A stretch of 64,000 nt of DNA from Phialocephala subalpina (lineage: Eukaryota; Ascomycota; Leotiomycetes; Helotiales; Mollisiaceae): NCBI GenBank assembly GCA_900073065.1, contig FJOG01000028.1, positions 560,188 to 624,187 on the forward strand, given 5' to 3'. The notes beneath the pieces were generated by a model, which saw only the letters and a program-made list of their open reading frames with translations, did no database searches and was not told the DNA's origin. The position numbers were made by a program, and so were the translations under genes. Positions 57,541-64,000 of the stretch are shown here, one piece after another (the first letter of the stretch is position 1; each line of letters begins with the position of its first letter).

Positions 57541-58401
57541 CTAAAGTAGGTATCGAGGCAGGTAAATAGCCTTTGCTGAGAGCGACGACTCTGAAGGCCT
57601 GCGAGCCTTAACCTCACTGCTACCGAGCGGCGCTTGAGCTCCTTGATTCGAGAAAGCATTCGCTTCATACGATTGCCAGACACATCTTCCGAAATTGTGT
57701 ATGCCATGAACATCTTCGGACGGTGTTCTGAAACTGTCATTAGACTGCCAAATGCTGATCGGAATCGCGACAGAGGTTTTCGAAGTGCTATTGGAGACTG
57801 GTTCGAAGTTGGCGGCGGCAAAGAATCATAATGAGATTGCCTGTCAAGACTGGTACTTCGTTAAAATGAAGAAAGGCAGGACTGGGGGACTCTAGACCTG
57901 GCGGTGCATCGGCCATCTCTTCATCCTCATCCTCATCCTCATCCGCATCCTCACGCCTACTCGTCTGCACCCTGGAGGACAAAACATGTCCCACATTTCT
58001 TGATTCTGATGATTTGGTTCCCAGACCGAGCCTCAAAGAAGAACTGGCCGACTTCGACAAGGCTAGAGGAGATCAGGCTAGCGACCTCTCTTGAGGCTTG
58101 GAAAGATCTCTGGCATCGTTGCGAGACGATGATCTGGATTCGAATTATTCCATCGTATGCGGCAATTTTGAGATTCTATTGATACGAAAATGAGCAAACT
58201 TGAATGTGCTTTCTCGTCGGGCTCAAGTCGCAATTCAAGCACATTTTCTGGAGGTTCAGCTGCAATGAGGGCTAAGAGAGAGCCGTGGAGGCTGAGAACC
58301 ACAACACCCAATTGGCAACACTCATACCGACAAGGCCAGATAGGGAGATCACTTGACCATTTGAATCGCATCTTGGAACTTAGATCAATTGATGAAGACA
58401 T
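57541..58401 (-). CDS. Tentative hypothetical gene(s)
   Basis: A 107-codon frame (58078-58401) begins [20 protein letters not shown] and continues [20 protein letters not shown]. Other minus-strand frames at 57525-58060 include an acidic hexanucleotide repeat (DEDEDEDEE). No known domain is recognised and the joins between frames were not resolved. An ATCCTC microsatellite lies at about 57921-57946. Confidence 0.25.
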
Positions 58402-58721
58402 GATAGCTCGGTGAGTGAAGGTAGGGAGATGTTTATGAAAAATGAGTTGCCTCGAACAAGGCAGGGGCAGTCGACGCCGCTTGACGCATGATTGAGCAGC
58501 TTTGAGACAGTGGCTTGAAAGTGATACGAGATACCAAAGACCCTGAAGTCAACGAAGAAAAATGAAGAAATTTACACTGGTCCGGGAAGGTTCGTTTATG
58601 GAGTAAGAAAAGGGGGCTGGAGAGTAAGTAGCCCGCTAGCGCCCGCTGCCCCACACAACTTTTCCCCTCCAATCCTCCAGTCCTCGAAGACATTATTTCG
58701 AGTCAGTAACAAACATTCACG
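58402..58721. promoter_or_regulatory. TYW1 upstream region
   Basis: About 320 bp between the tentative hypothetical gene and the TYW1 start. No specific site is recognised. Confidence 0.4.
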
Positions 58722-61108
58722 ATGGCGCATGGCAAGTGGAATCTGAGGCCATTGCTGCCAGTCGAGGTTATCGGTAACGTATCCGAGTTCTTTGCCCAAA
58801 AGAATACTGGACACTGACGTCCACAACTACAGACATTGTCACATTGTGGCATACCTACCGAGTCCCTATAATCATCACGACATTCACCATCCTTATAATC
58901 TTCCGAACGATTCTACATCTTCGAGTCCCCAGAGTTAAGGTCTCGGATACGCCTCCACTTTCCCCGAAGCTACCTGCAGAGAAAGAGAAAGCTCCTCTGG
59001 AGGAGAAGTTTGTTGCAGAAAAGGTTCCTAGGAGGATAGTGGGAGGGCTGAAGAAGAGGAAATCTTCTGAAGATGAGGTAGTCCTGGCTTGTCAAAACAT
59101 CCAGGTCATAGTATTCTTCTCATCCTTGACCACGACGACAGAGAAAAGGGCAAAGGTCTTCGCAGACGAATTGGCGCAGAGTACGAAGGAGTTTGCCAAG
59201 TCGACCTCCGCCATATTCCTCGAGCCACAATTACTTGATCTGTCATACATAGATTACGACGACTATTTTATCACACCTCCGAAAGCAGATGCGAATACAC
59301 AATACTTCTACCTTCTCCTCATTCCGACATACAACATCGACACAGTTCTCGACAGTTTCCTTGAACATTTACAAGAAACGCACAATGATTTCAGGATAGA
59401 CACGGCACCTCTATCACCCTTGCTTGGATACTCGGTTTTTGGATTCGGGGATCGAGAGGGATGGCCGACAGAGGAAGAGGGGTTCTGCTCGCAGGCGAGA
59501 GATGTCGATAAGTGGTTGGCAAAATTGACTGCGAGGAAAAGAGCTTTCCCGCTGGGCATGGGTGACTCCAAGGTGGATGCCGCAGAAAGGCTGAGAGAAT
59601 GGATGGAGGGTGTGGAAGATGTGTTGGGCCATATTGCAACCACAGGAGGTCTAGGTGAAGGGGTTATAGGCAGCGGAGATGCGGTGGAAAGCGATGTTGA
59701 AGACCTAGACGACGAGGAGGACGAGGTGCTTTTTGAGGAGCAAAAAGTCGCCCAACGAAAGACCAAAGTACAAAAGAAAGACGTGCTGAACGATGTCGAA
59801 GACATCGGTAACACTTTGAACCTGACCCCAGCCGACCCCTCGGAGCCCCTGGAGTTAGACTTTACGACCTACAACAAGAAGGCCAGATCCACTCCTACTC
59901 CAGTCATCAAAGAAATGGTTCCCAAAAACTCACCCACCTACAACTCCCTCACCAAACAAGGATACTCCATAGTCGGCTCTCACTCTGGCGTCAAAATCTG
60001 CCGCTGGACCAAATCCGCCCTCCGCGGCCGTGGCTCCTGCTACAAATATAGCTTCTACGGTATCGCCTCCCACCAATGCATGGAAACGACACCCTCCCTC
60101 TCCTGCTCCAACAAATGCGTCTTCTGCTGGCGCCACGGCACTAACCCCGTCGGTACAACCTGGCGCTGGAAAGTCGACCCTCCAGAACTAATCTTCGACG
60201 GCGTAAAAGCAGGCCACTACCAAAAGATAAAAATGATGCGAGGGGTCCCAGGAGTTCGAGCCGAACGATTTGCTGAAGCGATGCGGATACGGCATTGTGC
60301 TTTGAGTTTGGTTGGAGAGCCGATTTTCTATCCACATATCAATGAGTTTACGGCTATGTTGCATAAGGAGCACATCTCTTCTTTCTTGGTTTGTAATGCG
60401 CAGCATCCGGATCAGTTGAGGACTTTGAAGCCGGTTACGCAGTTATATGTTAGTATCGATGCCTCGACTCGGGAATCTTTGAGGAAGATTGATAGGCCTT
60501 TGCATCGAGATTTTTGGGAGAGGTTTCAGGAATGTCTGCAAATTTTGAGGGAGAAGAGATTCCAGCAACGGACTGTCTTTAGGTTGACGTTGGTGAAGGG
60601 GTTCAATATCGAGGATGAGGCGGAAGGATATGCGGATTTGATCGAGAAGTCACTTCCGTGCTTCGTGGAGATTAAAGGCGTTACGTACTGTGGGACATCA
60701 TCCTCCGCCGGAGCAGGACTTACGATGCAAAATGTCCCCTTCTACGAAGAAGTCTGTGCCTTCGTCGAAGCACTAAATGCATCTCTTAGTAAGCGAGGAT
60801 TGGAATATGGCATAGCGGCTGAGCATGCACACAGTTGCTGCATCTTGATTGCCAGTAACAGATTCAAGATGGAAGGAAAATGGCATACCAGAATCGACTA
60901 CGAGAAGTTCTTCCAGTGTTTGGAAAGTGGAAAGAGCTTCACCCCCGAGGACTACATGGGCCCAGAAACCCCTGAGTGGGCAACGTGGGGCAATGGAGGT
61001 TTTGATCCAAGGGATGAAAGGGTAGATAGGAAGGGGAGACCGAAGATCCTGCCTGGTGAAGCAGTTGGAAAAGTGAAAGTTGGAAAGGAAGATGAGGCCG
61101 GGGAGTAA
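58722..61108 (+). CDS. TYW1: tRNA 4-demethylwyosine synthase (radical SAM)
   Basis: 775-aa enzyme that forms the tricyclic imidazopurine of wybutosine at G37 of tRNA-Phe, using pyruvate and SAM. A first exon (MAHGKWNLRPLLPVEVI) joins across a 59-nt intron (58774-58832) to the large exon, which otherwise lacks an ATG. The N-terminus has a TM-like segment (IIITTFTILIIFRTILHL), consistent with ER-membrane anchoring reported for fungal Tyw1. A flavodoxin-like FMN domain follows (IQVIVFFSSLTTTTEKRA, YSVFGFGDREGW), then an acidic linker. The radical SAM domain has the 4Fe-4S ligands C442, C446 and C449 (CSNKCVFC), followed by WRHGTNPVGT and LSLVGEPIFYP. The C-terminus contains ITYCG-like VTYCGTSS and EYGIAAEHAHSCC. 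It appears intact. Confidence 0.95.
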
Positions 61109-63415
61109 GAAGATATGTAGGGAATCCAATCAAAGAATCTACCGTTCTTGATGACTTTGCGAGCTGATAGGATTTTGCAAATAGCACAATTATAAAGCTT
61201 TCATAAGCATGTGGCGGCATTCGGTCTCCTCCTGGTCCGGCACCCGGACGACAGCAGGTCCTGCTTCCTTTTGAACATGGTGGAAATGATTGTAGCTTGA
61301 TCCCACCAAAGCTCTTCGTATATATAATAAAAGAGATTGCACCTTTAGAGAGATTTGAAATGGGGACCTTATGACAGCGGCATCCGTGTCTGCACATCAT
61401 CCATCGCGCGGACTTGGGCTTGCTTTCCTTGCAGAAAGACGTCGGATTTCGGTTAGGGAATCTCTTCATCCGTCTACTCTTAGAAGGCACTTGCCATCAC
61501 ATTCTCAAACAACGATAACGCCCCTTTAATATGCACCCCCTCTTTTCTCCCCAAGTAACCGACCTATCAGCCTGCCCATATCATGGTGTGTAAACCGATC
61601 CTCCGCACACCCAAGAAATCTAGAACAAGAACGACTACCTAGTAAGAAGCTATCTCATCGTCATCTGCGGTAGCAAATTCCTCAGCGAGAGGGAGTCTGA
61701 AATCGAAGTTGTGGAACGGCTGCAGAGGAAATGGTTCCAGGAGGAGGGGTGACTGGAGCAACAGCTGGTTGACCTGATTACGCGGCAGATGGTGTTGGAG
61801 CGTTGGAGCGACAACAAATGTGGGAAGTATGACTCCACCGGTATTGAGTTCTTGGAAGAGAGCAGAGAATACATTGATGAGAAGACTTTATCACTAAAGG
61901 AGAACTGCACGCTGAAATTTCCACAATCTCTACTGATTAAATGATGTCAAACGGCGGCGGAATATGGTCTGATGCACCTCAAAACTTCAAATACTGATTT
62001 TACCTTGAAAACAGACGGCTCAATGACTTCCAAGTGGAACGAATTTCTTGCAAGATCGAACTCTCGAATTTGCTTACCACCTGCTTATCTCAACCATAGG
62101 ATCCACGCATAAAACAAGCAAGTACGTCCAGTTTCACCAAAGAGCATCCAGAATCTAGATTCACGCATCAGTATGATTCAACGAGCCAACAAGCTGCCTC
62201 CTAGACAAGCTATTTCTCTCGGGTATATAACAACAAACGTTTCGATCCAAGGTTCCGCTCTCAAGCGGGGGCAGTCGACGAAGTGAGAGAGCTTTACGGT
62301 CCTGTGACATTGCTCGGCTCTTTCCAAATCACCTTATGTCTGTTCGGGAAACACAAACCGTTTACCATTCTTTATGTGCAAGGGTATGGTTTAGATAGAA
62401 ACCAAAACATCAGTTGACAGCAATGTGATGTTTGAGAGTGTAGGCACAGCATTGGACAGACCAAGTGGTTGTTTTGTGGATGAATGTAATAGATTGGGAG
62501 GAGTGTTTGAGAAACCTAGACCTTTGAAGCAGCGGTTAGAGAAGTCGACCCAAACGCGTGCTGTGGTTGTACAAGGTACGTGGTATTTACTGTTGTCTGT
62601 CGTGGGTCCTGGGATGAGTAAATAGACGAAGGAGTTTTCGTCTGATTTTTCTCTGCTAAGGAGAAAGTATATGTGACTGAGCGTTATCACTCTTGCCGCT
62701 CATGTTGATGACAAGCACTTGTGGACCCTTGCTGATTCTCCTTATTGTTACTGTCGACCCTGGGGTTGTTAGTTGCTTCCTTTATGGGAGGAGGAGATAG
62801 GACTTACGAATAGGTGAATGGCTGAAGCCTGCGGGAAGTTGGTTATTTGGATAGTTGCAAGGGCTGGAAGAGAGTGAAAGCGAGGTTCTTGTAGATGTAG
62901 AACATGAGTGGAGTCACCCTCGGATGAAAAAGGGGGTGTCTCAAGCGGGTCGTGGAAATAGTAAAAGAAGATCTAGGGCTATTGTCATATCATGAGCATT
63001 CATTTCTTTGGCCAGAGCAATGCCCTGAGATCGAAAATTTCGACCTGCCATCTGATCTCAAATCATACCCGCCTCCATCTTATTATTTACCATAAAACTC
63101 CGGCTTGTATAGCAACATTATTCATCAACACTCGATGGTATCGAGAACGACAGAATCCGCCCGACTCTCGATCTCGCTCGCGCTCGATCTCGACCTGTAC
63201 GCCCTATACCACCTAGAACGCCAGGCATAAACAACTCGAGCCAAAGCAAAGAACATGACACCGTATCCCACGCCAAAATAATACTCGACACTACCCGGTC
63301 AAAATAAGTGTCCCTCGATCTCAGGTCTTCCATCCGCAGTTGGAAGAGACAAGAATTCAAGGCATCCCCAATCGCACCACGAGAAAAGACAGAGGACAAC
63401 GCAAGCAAAAGCTCC
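61109..63415. other. Intergenic, no supported gene
   Basis: 2.3 kb with only short shadows on both strands and no recognised repeat, RNA gene or domain. Confidence 0.5.
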
Positions 63416-64000
63416 TCAACCAGAAGAACTTCCACCATTCGTCTCACCCTCAGCCAATCTCTCTCTCTGGACCATAACTCTCTCGTTGCAAATGTCAATG
63501 AACATCTCAAACTTCTCGATCTGGCGATCCTTGGTTCGAATGACTTCTTTCAACTCCTCAACTTCCTTTTGATGCTTCTCCTTTACTTCAGAAAGTTCCT
63601 TTTGCGCGTTCGCAAGTTCGGTTCGGAGGTCTGCGCGGAGCTTCTCTTCATAGGTCATGGGGGGCTTCTTGTAGAAGGTAGGGAGCTGCTCCATAGCTGT
63701 GGCTTCGACTCGGGAGGGGTCTCGCTTGATGGCTGCACGAGCGTTGTAGATATCACGAGGGAGATATCGGACGGTGGGGTTCTCACGGTGGAGGATCTCA
63801 AGAGTTTCCTTGACGGAGACACCTGATTATGGTTAGCTTTGTTCTTTTTTACGCAAGTGCCTTACCATTCTCTTCCAGAGCCTTGACAGCAGCGATTGCC
63901 TTCGGATCAAGCTTTCTAGCACCGGGATGTTCAGTCGGACTCTCGCTAGGAGGATGGTTGTGGGTCAAGTGCTCTCCATCAATGCGTCCTCGCAACAACC
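63416..64000 (-). CDS. FAR1/GCM-like DNA-binding protein, C-terminal part (runs off window)
   Basis: The partial gene enters from the right edge. The visible part begins in LLRGRIDGEHLTHNHPPSES, whose HNHPP is the end of a FAR1/WRKY-GCM1-type zinc domain derived from Mutator-like transposases. LDPKAIAAVKALEENGVSVK and YLPRDIYNARAAIKRD follow across a 42-nt intron (63824-63865). Then comes a long coiled coil (ELANAQKELSEVKEKHQKEV) ending GGSSSG. The coiled coil in place of a transposase core suggests a domesticated regulator, not an active element; this is inference, since the N-terminus is outside the window. Confidence 0.75.

Noticed and set aside
57918..57950. CATCCT-type hexanucleotide repeat as a possible regulatory array
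   Set aside because: Ordinary microsatellite encoding Asp/Glu in one frame; no evidence for function.
1..64000. CRISPR arrays, rRNA and tRNA genes
   Set aside because: No regularly spaced repeats, no rRNA-like sequence and no convincing tRNA B-box/cloverleaf were noticed; a tRNA scan was not possible.

Overview
The window reads as nuclear DNA of a filamentous ascomycete (Pezizomycotina, probably Leotiomycetes; the class is inference). The evidence is short 45-120 nt spliceosomal introns with GTAAGT-like donors and CTAAC-like branch points. Gene families typical of these fungi are also present: a Msb2 signalling mucin, a Zn2Cys6 regulator, a 2EXR protein, STAND/ankyrin proteins and a chitin synthase. 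No rRNA, tRNA, CRISPR array or prokaryotic operon was seen.

Left part (1-18.9 kb): a 271-bp MITE-like element; a decayed amino-acid permease; a Jen1-type carboxylate/H+ symporter; an FAD-linked oxidoreductase with a one-base break in its flavin-binding motif; an ankyrin protein with a fungal STAND-type N-terminus; a small Gly-rich protein; a multi-pass membrane protein; and an SDR oxidoreductase.

Middle (20-35 kb) is the housekeeping and secretory block. It holds AP-1 beta-adaptin divergent from EMC4, then a truncated PDI-like protein divergent from a prolyl 4-hydroxylase-like dioxygenase, then a class I/II-type chitin synthase and the Msb2 mucin. Most of these products act in the ER-Golgi-cell wall route: membrane insertion, disulfide and proline modification, clathrin sorting, wall synthesis and wall/osmotic signalling.

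From 35 to 44.6 kb is an almost gene-free stretch with a diverged direct duplication and one tentative spliced gene. After it come sedoheptulose-1,7-bisphosphatase (SHB17), a sugar-transporter tail relic, a Zn2Cys6 transcription factor and a 2EXR protein.

From 51.5 to 57.6 kb lies a graveyard: a frameshifted STAND-type protein, an AAA ATPase with two transition-type stop codons, and a calmodulin paralogue with damaged EF hands and a lost splice acceptor. The window ends with intact TYW1 (wybutosine synthesis) and the C-terminal part of a FAR1/GCM-like DNA-binding protein running off the right edge. Intact core genes interleaved with decayed accessory genes are the main theme.
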